Below are positions 17,048 to 25,042 of a stretch of DNA of 64,000 nt, one piece after another. This stretch comes from Pseudalkalibacillus sp. SCS-8. GTDB taxonomy: Bacteria > Bacillota > Bacilli > Bacillales > Fictibacillaceae. Numbering within the stretch: position 1 is the first letter of the stretch; each line of letters begins with the position of its first letter. The notes below the pieces were generated by a model that ran no database searches, had not been told where the DNA came from, and was given only the letters and a program-made list of their open reading frames with translations. The stretch is taken from the NCBI RefSeq assembly GCF_040126055.1, contig NZ_CP143541.1, positions 992,001 to 1,056,000 of the forward strand, given 5' to 3'. Both the position numbers and the translations under genes were made by a program.

Positions 17048-17072
17048 AGGACTGCAGATGCAGTCCTTTTCC
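17048..17072 (+). terminator. Rho-independent terminator
   Basis: Perfect arms AGGACTGCA and TGCAGTCCT, then TTTT, end the LytTR-DUF3021 operon. Confidence 0.8.
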
Positions 17073-17184
17073 TATAATATTTAAACAAGAAGTGGTCGTT
17101 TGAAAGAGGAAATTATTATCTGTATATAGAAAAAAGTAACTGTAGATAAATGTCATGTCATAGCAGTTTTTAGGAGGCTCAACA

Positions 17185-17877
17185 TTGAGAAGAATTTTAC
17201 CAGGATCGATCCTTTCCTATACGCAATACGGTTACTTGAAGGTAGCAAAGAACGTGAAGACGAAATGCCCTCATTGCAGCAAAACAGGCGAATTTACCTT
17301 GAAGGCCAACTTTTATCAAGTGAGAAAGACGGGGCTATTTGCCGAGGGGGTATGCTCATTATGTAAGAAACCTTCTGAGTTTGTCATCATGCTTAAGGAA
17401 CACCCCAATGAATCGATGAAGGAAGCGGATATTTATATTTATGACCCGATGGCATCTCAGGGGAGGCTTGAAAAACTGGAGCGGAATAAAAGCATGCCGA
17501 TCGACCTTGTAAGATCGTACAGCTCAGCCTTGAATGTCAGTCAATCCCATGATAATTCAGCGACCGCTGTCATGTCGAAGCGGGTTCTTGAAAGTGTGCT
17601 GAAAAATTTCCTCGGGGAACGGACGCGTGATCAATCGTTATCCGAAAGGTTTGAACAATTACCCGAATACGTAGATTTGACCAAGCCGATCCAATCACTC
17701 AGTCACCTCGTCCATCCAGATAGTCCCTTTAATGAGATGCTTGAACTTGAGAGGGATGTGGACGACGAAACAGCCGTCCTATTGATGGAACTGTTGGAGG
17801 GCTTGATTGAATACTTGTTTGTCCTGCCTGAAAAGCTCGAATCTGTCCAGGATGAGATTGAGAAGAAGCTAAGGTAG
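17185..17877 (+). CDS. DUF4145-like zinc-ribbon protein
   Basis: 230 residues. An N-terminal treble with two CxxC pairs (CPHCS at about 29-33 and CSLCK at about 57-61) forms a probable zinc ribbon, followed by the helical YSSALNVSQSHDNSATAVMSKRVLESVLKNFLG segment that resembles the DUF4145 core. DUF4145 proteins often occur with restriction or defence genes, but here the neighbours are ordinary. TTG start with AGGAGG 7 bases upstream. Confidence 0.7.
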   Translation: MRRILPGSILSYTQYGYLKVAKNVKTKCPHCSKTGEFTLKANFYQVRKTGLFAEGVCSLCKKPSEFVIMLKEHPNESMKEADIYIYDPMASQGRLEKLERNKSMPIDLVRSYSSALNVSQSHDNSATAVMSKRVLESVLKNFLGERTRDQSLSERFEQLPEYVDLTKPIQSLSHLVHPDSPFNEMLELERDVDDETAVLLMELLEGLIEYLFVLPEKLESVQDEIEKKLR

Positions 17878-17919
17878 CCAGTCAAGAGCCTTAGGTTCAT
17901 GAGATGGTTTGGCTGATCG

Positions 17920-17925
17920 TATAAT
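17920..17925 (+). promoter_or_regulatory. Probable sigma-A -10 element
   Basis: TATAAT lies 36 bases before the TTG start at 17961. Its closeness to the ATG at 17928 argues against that longer start. The -35 element is weak. Confidence 0.4.
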
Positions 17926-17960
17926 GTATGAAGTCAAAGAGGGAGCGGGGTGGCAGTACG

Positions 17961-18230
17961 TTGAAAAGAAAGCTTTTCATATTTGGCATTGCTTTTTTGG
18001 TCATCGTCATTGGTGTCTTCGGAAGCATGAACTCATTCTTTGTAAATGAGGCTGTTTTCTTTGGGTCCATCATTCTAGTACTGATCGGTATACTGATGCT
18101 CCTTTATTTGTTGGGTACGCTTTTTAAAGAGAAGTTTGAAACAGCCAACACCACCGGAAAAATGATGCTTATATCGACTGTTGCTGTTCTAATCATTGTA
18201 GTAGCTATGGTCGTGCAGGAATTCATTTGA
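17961..18230 (+). CDS. Small membrane protein of unknown function
   Basis: About 89 residues with three hydrophobic segments (LFIFGIAFLVIVIGVFG, AVFFGSIILVLIGILMLLYL, MMLISTVAVLIIVVAMVV). I prefer TTG 17961, 7 bases after GCGGGGTGG. An in-frame ATG at 17928 would lie almost on the transcription start predicted from TATAAT at 17920. No family recognised; ends at a bidirectional terminator. Confidence 0.6.
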   Translation: MKRKLFIFGIAFLVIVIGVFGSMNSFFVNEAVFFGSIILVLIGILMLLYLLGTLFKEKFETANTTGKMMLISTVAVLIIVVAMVVQEFI

Positions 18231-18234
18231 TATG

Positions 18235-18269
18235 AAAGAACGTCTAGGGGGAATCCTAGACGTTCTTTT
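18235..18269. terminator. Bidirectional terminator
   Basis: AAAGAACGTCTAGG pairs with CCTAGACGTTCTTT, with T-runs usable on both strands, between convergent small membrane protein genes. Confidence 0.85.
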
Positions 18270-18438
18270 GTTTATTTCGTTGTTGACTAATTCCAAACAC
18301 CACCATCGCTAAGAAAAATAGTATGGATGAAAGCATAAGGGCGATGCCGTTCCATTCCCCGTTAAAAATCGTAATGTTTACGAGCGTAATCAGCTGCATC
18401 CAAATAATAATAATCACTAGTATGACAGAAGTATTCAA
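18256..18438 (-). CDS. Small two-span membrane protein (60 aa)
   Basis: 60 residues made of two hydrophobic helices (VILVIIIIWMQLITLVNITIF and IALMLSSILFFLAMVVFGI) joined by NGEWNG, ending in a basic tail. TTG start with GGAGGGGG upstream. Its stop lies inside the shared terminator stem. Function unknown. Confidence 0.6.
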   Translation of the reverse strand: MNTSVILVIIIIWMQLITLVNITIFNGEWNGIALMLSSILFFLAMVVFGISQQRNKQKNV

Positions 18439-18593
18439 TCTGCCCCCTCCAATCTCATTCAGTTCATCTATGTACCCCTTCTACCATATAATTGAAAAAC
18501 AGATCAATCAAGTCGTAGTAGAGACCTTGAATTTAAAACTTTATAGTACCAACTTTGTTTTAGTTATGGTAAAATATATTGCATAAAGGCAAA

Positions 18594-18620
18594 ACCTCTA
18601 TTTTATTAGAGGTCATTTTT
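18594..18620 (+). terminator. Possible leader terminator upstream of the DoxX-like gene
   Basis: ACCTCTA and TAGAGGT flank a short AT loop and are followed by CATTTTTTC. Promoter-like AT-rich hexamers (TTGTTT and TAAAAT or TATATT) lie 20-40 bases upstream, so a very short leader RNA or attenuator is possible. No gene was found between 18439 and 18693. Confidence 0.35.
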
Positions 18621-18693
18621 TCACCCTTATGTTTCCTTAGGGAAACATTTTTAGCATAGAGACACTTTAAGTGATAGGAGGTGTAAAAAGAAA

Positions 18694-19206
18694 GTGCTAC
18701 AATCAATAAAAATAAATGGAGAAACTCTGCTTACATACTTGGTCATAAGTATGCGTGTCCTGTTTGGAGCGGGGTGGTCTTTAGCAGGAATTACCAAGAT
18801 AACAGGTAAAGGATGGTTTGCTGAGCCAGGTGTCTTTTTACGTCAATACTTGGTGGATGTTCTAGGGAAGCCAGAAGTCCCTCTTTTTTACAAATGGTTT
18901 GTAGAGGAAGTTGCTTTGGAGTCTGTAATGGTATTGAATTACCTCATCCCGATTGCTCAAATCATTCTTGGTGTATTCATCATCATGGGATTCTTGACAA
19001 TACCGTCGGTCATTATATGCCTTGTTATGCACGTGAACTTCTTACTGTCTGGCAATCTTAACCTGATCAGTATTGTCTTGTATACGAGTGGATTCTTGTT
19101 GATCATCTTCAGAGCACAATTGTATAAATTCAGTATCGATTATTATTTAAAAAAGGTGCTCATTCCGACACTCGACCGCACCTATCATGAGCCCTCTGTT
19201 CATTAA
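18694..19206 (+). CDS. DoxX-like membrane protein
   Basis: 170 residues, four hydrophobic segments. The motif VISMRVLFGAGWSLAGITKITGKGWF, followed by FLRQYL and NYLIPIAQIILGVFIIMGF, resembles the DoxX/DoxD-like family (membrane subunits linked to quinone or thiol oxidation). GTG start after AGGAGGTG. Monocistronic with its own terminator. The exact role is unknown. Confidence 0.75.
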   Translation: MLQSIKINGETLLTYLVISMRVLFGAGWSLAGITKITGKGWFAEPGVFLRQYLVDVLGKPEVPLFYKWFVEEVALESVMVLNYLIPIAQIILGVFIIMGFLTIPSVIICLVMHVNFLLSGNLNLISIVLYTSGFLLIIFRAQLYKFSIDYYLKKVLIPTLDRTYHEPSVH

Positions 19207-19236
19207 AGAGTACATCCCAAGGATGTGCTCTTTTTA
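19205..19236 (+). terminator. Rho-independent terminator
   Basis: AAAGAGTACATCC pairs with GGATGTGCTCTTT around a 3-base loop, then a T-run; the stem starts at the stop codon of the DoxX-like gene. Confidence 0.85.
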
Positions 19237-19350
19237 ATAAACTCGTAGATTGACCTAAAGAACAAAAACCGTTAAATAAGTAAAAAGTTGGAAGGTCAAA
19301 AGGATTTCATTGAAGAAGCGAGTCAGTGAAATTCAAATTAGGAGGTTATC

Positions 19351-21390
19351 ATGAAAAAAGGAATAACGATCTTATCAGCATCACTTCTTTTTTGTTCACT
19401 GATCTCTCCAACAATGAATGCGAGTGCGGAAGCACCAGAGATGGCGGAAACACCAGGGATGAAGCAAGGGAAAGGCATCAACAGCTCCATCATGTACGAG
19501 CCGGAAAAGGATTATGACGGTGATGGATTGACGAACCAGCAAGAGGATGACTTAGGCCTCAACATCCTTGAAGAGGATACGGATTATGACCAGATTATTG
19601 ATGGTATCGAGGTGGACAGATATGGAACAGACCCTGCTATTGCCGACACGGACGGTGACCATCTCGATGACGGAGATGAAATCTTTGAGTTAGGGCTCGA
19701 TCCTCTTGATTCCGATGAAAATCAAAACGGAGTAAAGGATGGAATGGAGACAAGAACCGTTCCATTGATTGAAAATACGTTCGGTATCACGGGTGATGTG
19801 ACCGGAGTCGGCTCGATCTATGGTCAGTATACGATTGAAGATAACCCAATCATCATTCTGAATAAAATGGATGCTGCTGAGACGTTTTACTTTGATACCC
19901 TCAACAAAGGATTGACCTTCAACCTCCAAATCCCAGTCCCACAAAGCATGAAAAGCCCAGTTCTATTGATGTATCGGATCAAATCAGGAAAGCTAGAGAA
20001 AATCGATCAACAGAAATTTGATCGCAAAAAAGGTTTGATTGAAACAGAATTCATGGGTGGCGGTACAGTTGTCCTTGCTGAAAGGGGAGCGGTCATGAAA
20101 GCTGTCATGCCATCAGATGTCGCATTGACGAAGCTTGAGAATCTCCCTCTCCATCAACCGATTCAAATTGCCAATATGCCGGGATTACGTATCAATAAAA
20201 CAAAAATAAATGAAGTCATCAAAGACCGTAAAGGCAAAATCATCACAGAACCGAACGTCATCGTATTTGAAGAAATAAGGGAATTTGTGAATGAGCAGGT
20301 AGAAGGTACAGACGATGTAAAAAAGGCGTACTACAAAATCGACAAGGTGTTTACAAACGGAAAGAAGTCGTTTGCGACGATTTCCTCTGTCTCGACAGAA
20401 TCAGGGAACCAGCCGACGATCATGCTTCACGGGTTGAACTCAAATACAGCCAGATGGGGCTTTGATAAGCTATGGGAAAATAGCGGCAGCAAACCGAAGG
20501 CGGACGAATATATTAACAGCTATGAAAGTTTTACAGGAACGGAATATGCGCTAGGGTACACATCCTCCTATGGCAACCATGATGTCCATTATTTGTACGA
20601 TGGAGGAAACACCGCGCAACTAGGCTGGCAGTTGAATGTCGACTTCAATTATACTCCGAATGTCGATTTGTTCGGCTTCAACTATGAGCATAACGGGCAC
20701 GTAGCTGAAGGAGCGGATTGGCTGAAGCACTATATCGGTGATCTCGAAAGCTTAGGATACATCAATTCATACGACGACATCAATCTAATCGGGCATAGTA
20801 AAGGCGGCTTGGTATCACGGTATCTCATAGAAAATCTCGGTTACGATTGGTATATCGACCGCTTGATGACTTTCGGAACGCCACATTTCGGCTCCGATAA
20901 ATCATTTTTTGGAACGGACCTGGATCGCTTTGGCAGCGACCTTTGGGGAGCCGATCATGACGATCCATATTGTGCTGAGTTTACGAATGATCATACGTTC
21001 ACCTTATATTTTGCTGTAGGGGCGTGGGATAAAGCGAGTATCCCGGACGCCATCGAAAACAAATGGATTGTTGCACCGAACCTGAATGGTACGCCGAATG
21101 ATGTCAATTACAGCTACCATCAAGAGGTGACGGATTTATTCAATCAACATGGCATGTACTTCAGCTCGACTCCTGAAATTGACGACGTGTGGGTGAACAT
21201 GGATTCCGCTCTCGGTTCTGACGATGATAAGATGGACAACAACGGCATCAGCCCGGGGACCCATCCGAAAGTGACCATGCATAAACGGTGGTACATTTTT
21301 GATGACGTATATGGAGACCACGGAAAAATGACCGAGCATGCCGATGCAGACAACGAAACCTACAAGGTTCTGTCTGGCCAATACGACTAA
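19351..21390 (+). CDS. Secreted lipase/esterase with thrombospondin type-3-like calcium repeats
   Basis: 679 residues. Signal peptide (MKKGITILSASLLFCSLISP, cleavage near ASA-EA). Residues about 50-130 carry Asp-rich repeats (DYDGDGLTNQQED, DTDYDQIIDGIE, DTDGDHLDDGDE, DENQNGVKDGME) like thrombospondin type-3 calcium sites. A middle beta-rich domain follows, then an alpha/beta hydrolase domain with oxyanion motif MLHGLNSNTARWGF and nucleophile elbow GHSKGG (about residue 480), next to the LMTFGTPHFGSD strand of LACT/PGAP1-like lipases. The repeats may need calcium for folding outside the cell. AGGAGG SD; monocistronic. Confidence 0.85.
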   Translation: MKKGITILSASLLFCSLISPTMNASAEAPEMAETPGMKQGKGINSSIMYEPEKDYDGDGLTNQQEDDLGLNILEEDTDYDQIIDGIEVDRYGTDPAIADTDGDHLDDGDEIFELGLDPLDSDENQNGVKDGMETRTVPLIENTFGITGDVTGVGSIYGQYTIEDNPIIILNKMDAAETFYFDTLNKGLTFNLQIPVPQSMKSPVLLMYRIKSGKLEKIDQQKFDRKKGLIETEFMGGGTVVLAERGAVMKAVMPSDVALTKLENLPLHQPIQIANMPGLRINKTKINEVIKDRKGKIITEPNVIVFEEIREFVNEQVEGTDDVKKAYYKIDKVFTNGKKSFATISSVSTESGNQPTIMLHGLNSNTARWGFDKLWENSGSKPKADEYINSYESFTGTEYALGYTSSYGNHDVHYLYDGGNTAQLGWQLNVDFNYTPNVDLFGFNYEHNGHVAEGADWLKHYIGDLESLGYINSYDDINLIGHSKGGLVSRYLIENLGYDWYIDRLMTFGTPHFGSDKSFFGTDLDRFGSDLWGADHDDPYCAEFTNDHTFTLYFAVGAWDKASIPDAIENKWIVAPNLNGTPNDVNYSYHQEVTDLFNQHGMYFSSTPEIDDVWVNMDSALGSDDDKMDNNGISPGTHPKVTMHKRWYIFDDVYGDHGKMTEHADADNETYKVLSGQYD

Positions 21391-21392
21391 TG

Positions 21393-21426
21393 AAAAACGG
21401 GGGGCCTGATCGCCTCCCGTTTTTTA
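21393..21426 (+). terminator. Rho-independent terminator
   Basis: AAAACGGGGGGC pairs with CGCCTCCCGTTTT and is followed by a T-run, directly after the lipase stop. Confidence 0.85.
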
Positions 21427-21431
21427 TGTAT

Positions 21432-21596
21432 TTATCTCGCTCTCGTAAACCACCAGATGAAAAAGAGGATGACACCGATGATGAACCAGATCAAGAGCTT
21501 CACATGACGCTTTTCGGTTTTTTTATTAACAGAATTCGCTGCGATAAAAGACCCAACCAATACTACGGCAATCGCCATCCATGTCCAAAAGCCCAC
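21432..21596 (-). CDS. Small two-span membrane protein (54 aa)
   Basis: GTG 21596, after AAAGGAGAG, opens 54 codons: helix 1 (WTWMAIAVVLVGSFIAA), a basic loop (NKKTEKRHVK) and helix 2 (LLIWFIIGVILFFIWWF), ending in TRAR. The gene sits between the lipase terminator and the CPBP protease gene, both of which leave it room. Function unknown. Confidence 0.65.
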   Translation of the reverse strand: MGFWTWMAIAVVLVGSFIAANSVNKKTEKRHVKLLIWFIIGVILFFIWWFTRAR

Positions 21597-21618
21597 AACA
21601 TACTCTCCTTTCTATACT

Positions 21619-22152
21619 TTATAAAATCCATCCATTGAATACCATGCCTACATTGATGATGAAGTGAAAGAGGATCGCAGGATAAATGCTCTTTGTCTTC
21701 AAAACGACAAAAGCATAAAAGAGACCTCCGAAAGCACTCAGCAAACTTAACAATATCGACATTCCAATGGAAAGATGCAGCAACCCGAAGCCGACACTCG
21801 TAATGATTACGGCATAGATTGTGGTTGTATGCTTCTTAATGCTTGATAACATGATCCCTCTCCAGATCAGCTCTTCAAGGACAGCATTGATAAGAGCGAA
21901 GGAGAATCCAAATAGAATAAGAGATTTAATGTAACTGTACTCTTGCAAAAAGAACACAGGAATGAAGATGGTCAAGGATCCAATTAGACCGTGTAACAGG
22001 AAAAAAGGTAGCTTAATTGTGTGCGATGGCATTGCTATCCGAGCGTTCCATTTCGGTAGGTAGGAAAAGATCCTCACCCGTTTCTTGTAGATGTAATGGG
22101 TAAGAACGAGTCCCATGATAATGATGATGAGCAAGCTCCTGTTTAGAGTCAT
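21619..22152 (-). CDS. CPBP family intramembrane metalloprotease
   Basis: 177 residues, multi-span. The two conserved blocks of the CPBP/Abi family are present: EELIWRG (EExxxR, about residue 93), then FGLLHL with the first His and HFIIN with the second His. These residues bind zinc or form the intramembrane glutamyl site. Members process prenylated proteins in eukaryotes and often confer bacteriocin self-immunity in Firmicutes. No clear SD precedes the ATG, so the start is uncertain. It is the only classic immunity-type gene in the window but lies 10 kb from the TOMM precursor. Confidence 0.82.
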   Translation of the reverse strand: MTLNRSLLIIIIMGLVLTHYIYKKRVRIFSYLPKWNARIAMPSHTIKLPFFLLHGLIGSLTIFIPVFFLQEYSYIKSLILFGFSFALINAVLEELIWRGIMLSSIKKHTTTIYAVIITSVGFGLLHLSIGMSILLSLLSAFGGLFYAFVVLKTKSIYPAILFHFIINVGMVFNGWIL

Positions 22153-22314
22153 GATTGTTAGCTAACTGGTAAATTATGATAATGAAACAAGCTTATCACA
22201 AGAACCCGATTATGGGAACGGATGCTACTTTTTACAAAATTTAGATTGTATCATCTGGAATTAACTGTTAAACTAAACCTATCTTGTTATGCAATATTGA
22301 GGTTCGTTCACATT

Positions 22315-22337
22315 ACTATCTTGTTTTACAAGATAGT
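22315..22337. promoter_or_regulatory. Palindromic operator of the PadR/HAAS operon
   Basis: ACTATCTTGT and its exact complement ACAAGATAGT are separated by TTT. A degenerate second copy (TATCTTGTTATGCAATATTG) begins at 22279. Its position 30-50 bases before the PadR start suggests autorepression. Confidence 0.65.
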
Positions 22338-22367
22338 GAATCCTTAACAACGATAGGGGGATGGTTC

Positions 22368-22694
22368 TTGTCATCAAGCCAACTGTTAAAAGGTATTTTA
22401 GAGGGGTGTCTCTTAGCGATTATCGGTAAAGGGGAAACGTATGGGTATGAAATGATTGAGAAATTGAATGCATATGGTTTTTCGATGGTGAAAGAGGGAA
22501 GTATCTATCCGCTTTTACTCCGGATGAAGAAGGAAGGGCTTGTTACAACGACGCAAAAGTCACTTCCGTCAGGTGGTCCTAAGCGGAAGTACTATGCACT
22601 AACTCCTGAGGGGGAAAAAGAACTAGCGGAATTTCGTTCGAGATGGAAGACCATCTCAACCAGTGTTGACGATCTATTAGGGGAGGAAAAGTGA
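22368..22694 (+). CDS. PadR-family transcriptional regulator
   Basis: 108 residues. Winged helix: LLKGILEGCLLAIIGKGETYGYEMIEKL, then EGSIYPLLLRMKKEGLV, with the wing GGPKRKYYALTPEGEKEL. This is the PadR signature. TTG 22368 lies 7 bases after ATAGGGGG and gives the usual PadR length; a longer frame starting 22284 has no SD and would overlap the operator. It is coupled to a HAAS-domain membrane gene, the standard PadR partner. Confidence 0.88.
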   Translation: MSSSQLLKGILEGCLLAIIGKGETYGYEMIEKLNAYGFSMVKEGSIYPLLLRMKKEGLVTTTQKSLPSGGPKRKYYALTPEGEKELAEFRSRWKTISTSVDDLLGEEK

Positions 22695-22696
22695 GT

Positions 22697-23458
22697 ATGG
22701 AATTATCAGAGAAAAGTAGAACCTTTTTGGAAAATTTGAGGCTATACCTTGTAACGAGCGGAAAGAAAGAAGAAGAAATCGAGGACATCATCAGTGAGCT
22801 TGAAGATCATTTATCAGAAGCAGAAAAAGAAGGGAAAAATGTAGATGATATTGTGGGCCGATCTCCAAAAGAATATATGAAGTCGCTTGCGGATGAGCTC
22901 CCTATTGACCCAAAGGGGATCTTGAAATATGGCTTTCTTATTTTACTTGGTGCCTCCGCCTACATCTTGTTAGGTGATGTCATTCGCGGCGGCATAGAGT
23001 ATTCCATGCTTGAAATGATCGGCTATCCGTTTGTTGTCCTGTTTTATATAGGGGTCATAGCTGTTACCTTCCGTCATATCGCAAGCTCCCAAGCGGATAA
23101 AGTAAAACAGTGGGGCTTATATAGCCTACTTGGTGTGACCCCGATAGCCTTGTTCCTCGGAATCATGTACCTGTCTGAAAACTTTACCATGCCGATGATT
23201 AAATTGAATGATGTCGGTAATACAATTGTAGCTGCTTTATCTATAGCAGTGTTCCTGTTCATTACGATTTGGACAAGGTCCTACATTTCTATCGTTGTTC
23301 CGATCATACTCTTCGTGCCTGAGCTGCTGTTGAAATGGAGTGGTCTCCCCGAAAAGACACAATTGATTTCATCAAGCATCATCATGTTCGTCGGGATTGG
23401 TGTTTTACTATTCTTTGAATGGAAAAAGCTGAATCGAACAGCTCGGAAGGTAGGCTGA
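22697..23458 (+). CDS. HAAS (DUF1700-type) domain membrane protein
   Basis: About 253 residues. The N-terminal helical HAAS domain (FLENLRLYLVTSGKKEEEIEDIISELEDHL) is followed by a linker and six hydrophobic segments. HAAS proteins are partners of PadR regulators in envelope-stress circuits of Firmicutes. ATG 22697 is 10 bases after GGGGAGG; GTG 22691, overlapping the PadR stop, is the alternative. Confidence 0.82.
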   Translation: MELSEKSRTFLENLRLYLVTSGKKEEEIEDIISELEDHLSEAEKEGKNVDDIVGRSPKEYMKSLADELPIDPKGILKYGFLILLGASAYILLGDVIRGGIEYSMLEMIGYPFVVLFYIGVIAVTFRHIASSQADKVKQWGLYSLLGVTPIALFLGIMYLSENFTMPMIKLNDVGNTIVAALSIAVFLFITIWTRSYISIVVPIILFVPELLLKWSGLPEKTQLISSSIIMFVGIGVLLFFEWKKLNRTARKVG

Positions 23459-23465
23459 ATCCGTT

Positions 23466-23876
23466 ATGAAAAAGCTTGTTAGACTATCGTTCATCTTACT
23501 TGCTGCTATCATTCTCGTAACAGGTTGTAATTCATATGTTTCTGATGATTATCAGGTTTTAGAGTTGTCACAGGTGGAGGATCTTCCTGATGTTTATCGT
23601 TATGTAATGGATTTGCAGGAAAGCACTCCTGAAGTAAAAGGTTATAAAATCTTTGAAGGTGATGGTGAGAGGAAAATCATCGTGATTGCTTCTGGTCAAG
23701 ATGAAAAAGCGATTAAAATCCGAAGCTTCCATCAATCAAGTAAGGATACAGCTATTACCTTTCGACAGGTCAATCTTCCAACCGAACAACAGAATGCTTA
23801 TCTAATCGTGCAACTAGAAGAGATTATCGGCGCATTTTTTGTAAAAGAAGAAGTGGACTATGATGAAATAAAATAA
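23466..23876 (+). CDS. Putative lipoprotein
   Basis: 136 residues. Lipoprotein signal peptide with lipobox LVTGC (Cys21), then a small alpha/beta domain with QVEDLPDVYRYVMDLQ and RKIIVIASGQDEKA. It starts 7 bases after the HAAS gene and probably ends the PadR operon. Family not recognised. A weak hairpin (AAACTCCT with AGGAGTTT) follows its stop at about 23879-23905. Confidence 0.7.
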   Translation: MKKLVRLSFILLAAIILVTGCNSYVSDDYQVLELSQVEDLPDVYRYVMDLQESTPEVKGYKIFEGDGERKIIVIASGQDEKAIKIRSFHQSSKDTAITFRQVNLPTEQQNAYLIVQLEEIIGAFFVKEEVDYDEIK

Positions 23877-23964
23877 AGAAACTCCTGATAATGGTAGGAG
23901 TTTACCGGTTCATAGGAGAAAGAAGTAAAGGGAAATTCAGACTGGTTAAGTAAAAGGAGGAAAC

Positions 23965-24153
23965 ATGAAGCGACGACTTCCTTATTTTGCTGCACTTATC
24001 GTTCTGTCATTTTTATTGTTTTTTATTGTGGCCGGATTCTTCAAGACCGATAATGCCACAGACTCATTCCTGTTAGCAATGATCGTCAGCCATCTCATTA
24101 TCGGTAAAAATCCCTGGTTGATTGAACTATTCCGTTTCAACATTTCGGATTGA
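23965..24153 (+). CDS. Small membrane protein (62 aa)
   Basis: 62 residues with two hydrophobic helices (YFAALIVLSFLLFFIVAGFF and LLAMIVSHLIIG). AAAAGGAGGAAAC precedes the ATG. It is followed 48 bases later by another small membrane protein gene. Function unknown. Confidence 0.6.
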   Translation: MKRRLPYFAALIVLSFLLFFIVAGFFKTDNATDSFLLAMIVSHLIIGKNPWLIELFRFNISD

Positions 24154-24200
24154 GGTGAGGTTGTTTAGGGACCTCCCTATAAAAGAAAGGAAGAATTGAT

Positions 24201-24449
24201 ATGAAGTGGAAGCTGAGAATTCCTTTATTTATTTTTGTATGTGGGCTATTATCTGGCATCTATCAATATTTCCCTAGCATAACCCTGTTTCAATCCAATG
24301 ATTTTCTCAGAAGCATGCAGTTCATTGGAAGCATTGTCGTCGTATTTTTCCTTCTAGAAAAGCTTGCAATCAATGAGAAGGTCGTACATGCGTCAGTGGG
24401 GATTGCAATTATTTTTGCAGGAGTGATGATTGATTACTTTTTAATATAG
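24201..24449 (+). CDS. Small membrane protein (82 aa)
   Basis: 82 residues, three hydrophobic segments (IPLFIFVCGLLSGIYQYF, FIGSIVVVFFLLEKLA, ASVGIAIIFAGVMIDYFLI). AAAGGAAG SD. Probably co-transcribed with the preceding small gene. Family unknown. Confidence 0.6.
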   Translation: MKWKLRIPLFIFVCGLLSGIYQYFPSITLFQSNDFLRSMQFIGSIVVVFFLLEKLAINEKVVHASVGIAIIFAGVMIDYFLI

Positions 24450-24539
24450 CATGGTGAAAGAAGATGCATTGTTTTGACTCATGGAAATTTAGAATTGTTG
24501 ATCCCGTACATACACGATTAATCACGACATAATGCAAAA

Positions 24540-24566
24540 CGCCAGCCCTCAGGCTGGCGCTTTTTA
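24540..24566. terminator. Bidirectional terminator
   Basis: CGCCAGCC pairs with GGCTGGCG around CTCA, with T-runs on both strands, between the 82-aa gene and the convergent FbpB-like gene. Confidence 0.85.
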
Positions 24567-24571
24567 CGTAT

Positions 24572-24700
24572 TTAGGAGGATTTCTCGAGACGTTTTTGTT
24601 CAATTTTCTTCTCGATCTTTTCCATTTCTTTCGGGTTGTTGATGAGATTTTCACGGTTTTTTATGATTAATTCTTCGAAAGAAGCCTTACGTTTTCTCAT
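24572..24700 (-). CDS. FbpB-family small basic protein (42 aa)
   Basis: 42 codons starting MRKRKASFEELIIKNRENL and continuing with NNPKEMEKIEKKIEQKR. This is the FbpB pattern of small basic proteins, which in B. subtilis is Fur-controlled and works with the sRNA FsrA in iron sparing. AAAGGAG lies 7 bases before the ATG. I could not find a convincing Fur box upstream, so iron control is only a family-based guess. Confidence 0.82.
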   Translation of the reverse strand: MRKRKASFEELIIKNRENLINNPKEMEKIEKKIEQKRLEKSS

Positions 24701-24972
24701 TGGTATCAACTCCTTTAAAGATATTGTACCACTTAATCTTTTTTAATAATCAAAATAAATATTACAATTATATGAAAATTCACTCTTTATATTCATATTT
24801 CCTTAATGTTATTTCGGAATAATTGGTCGGGCTTTGAGGGTAGCGGGGTTAGACATTGTGTACTAGTCCCCCTCTCGAATTAGTACTATGTAGGGCTCAG
24901 TTAACAACGCTTACATTTTCTTAAAATAGTAAATTTTCTTCAATTAAAGGGTTTTTGAAAGGAGATTGTAGA

Positions 24973-25038
24973 ATGATGTTGAATCCTCTGCCTAACCCGC
25001 CGAGTATGTCTCGGTCGGGAACTACATCAGAGGAGTGA
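24973..25038 (+). CDS. Upstream ORF (21 aa) before the subtilase gene
   Basis: AAAGGAGA followed by ATG 24973 opens 21 codons rich in Pro and Ser (NPLPNPPSMSRSG). Its last codons (GAG GAG TGA) contain the SD of the protease, which starts 4 bases after the stop. A GC-rich hairpin (CCGAG with CTCGG, extended by CCCG with CGGG) lies inside the reading frame. The arrangement suggests translational coupling or attenuation. Translation itself is inferred. Confidence 0.45.
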   Translation: MMLNPLPNPPSMSRSGTTSEE

Positions 25039-25042
25039 TTCA

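Noticed and set aside
21619..22152. CPBP protease as TOMM immunity gene
   Set aside because: The family can give bacteriocin immunity, but it lies 10 kb away with unrelated neighbours, so linkage is not supported.
24409..24654. Minus-strand 81-residue frame
   Set aside because: It crosses a strong terminator and covers the real FbpB-like gene in another frame.
24701..24840. Fur box upstream of the FbpB-like gene
   Set aside because: I looked for a TGATAAT-type dyad and found only loosely similar AT-rich DNA.
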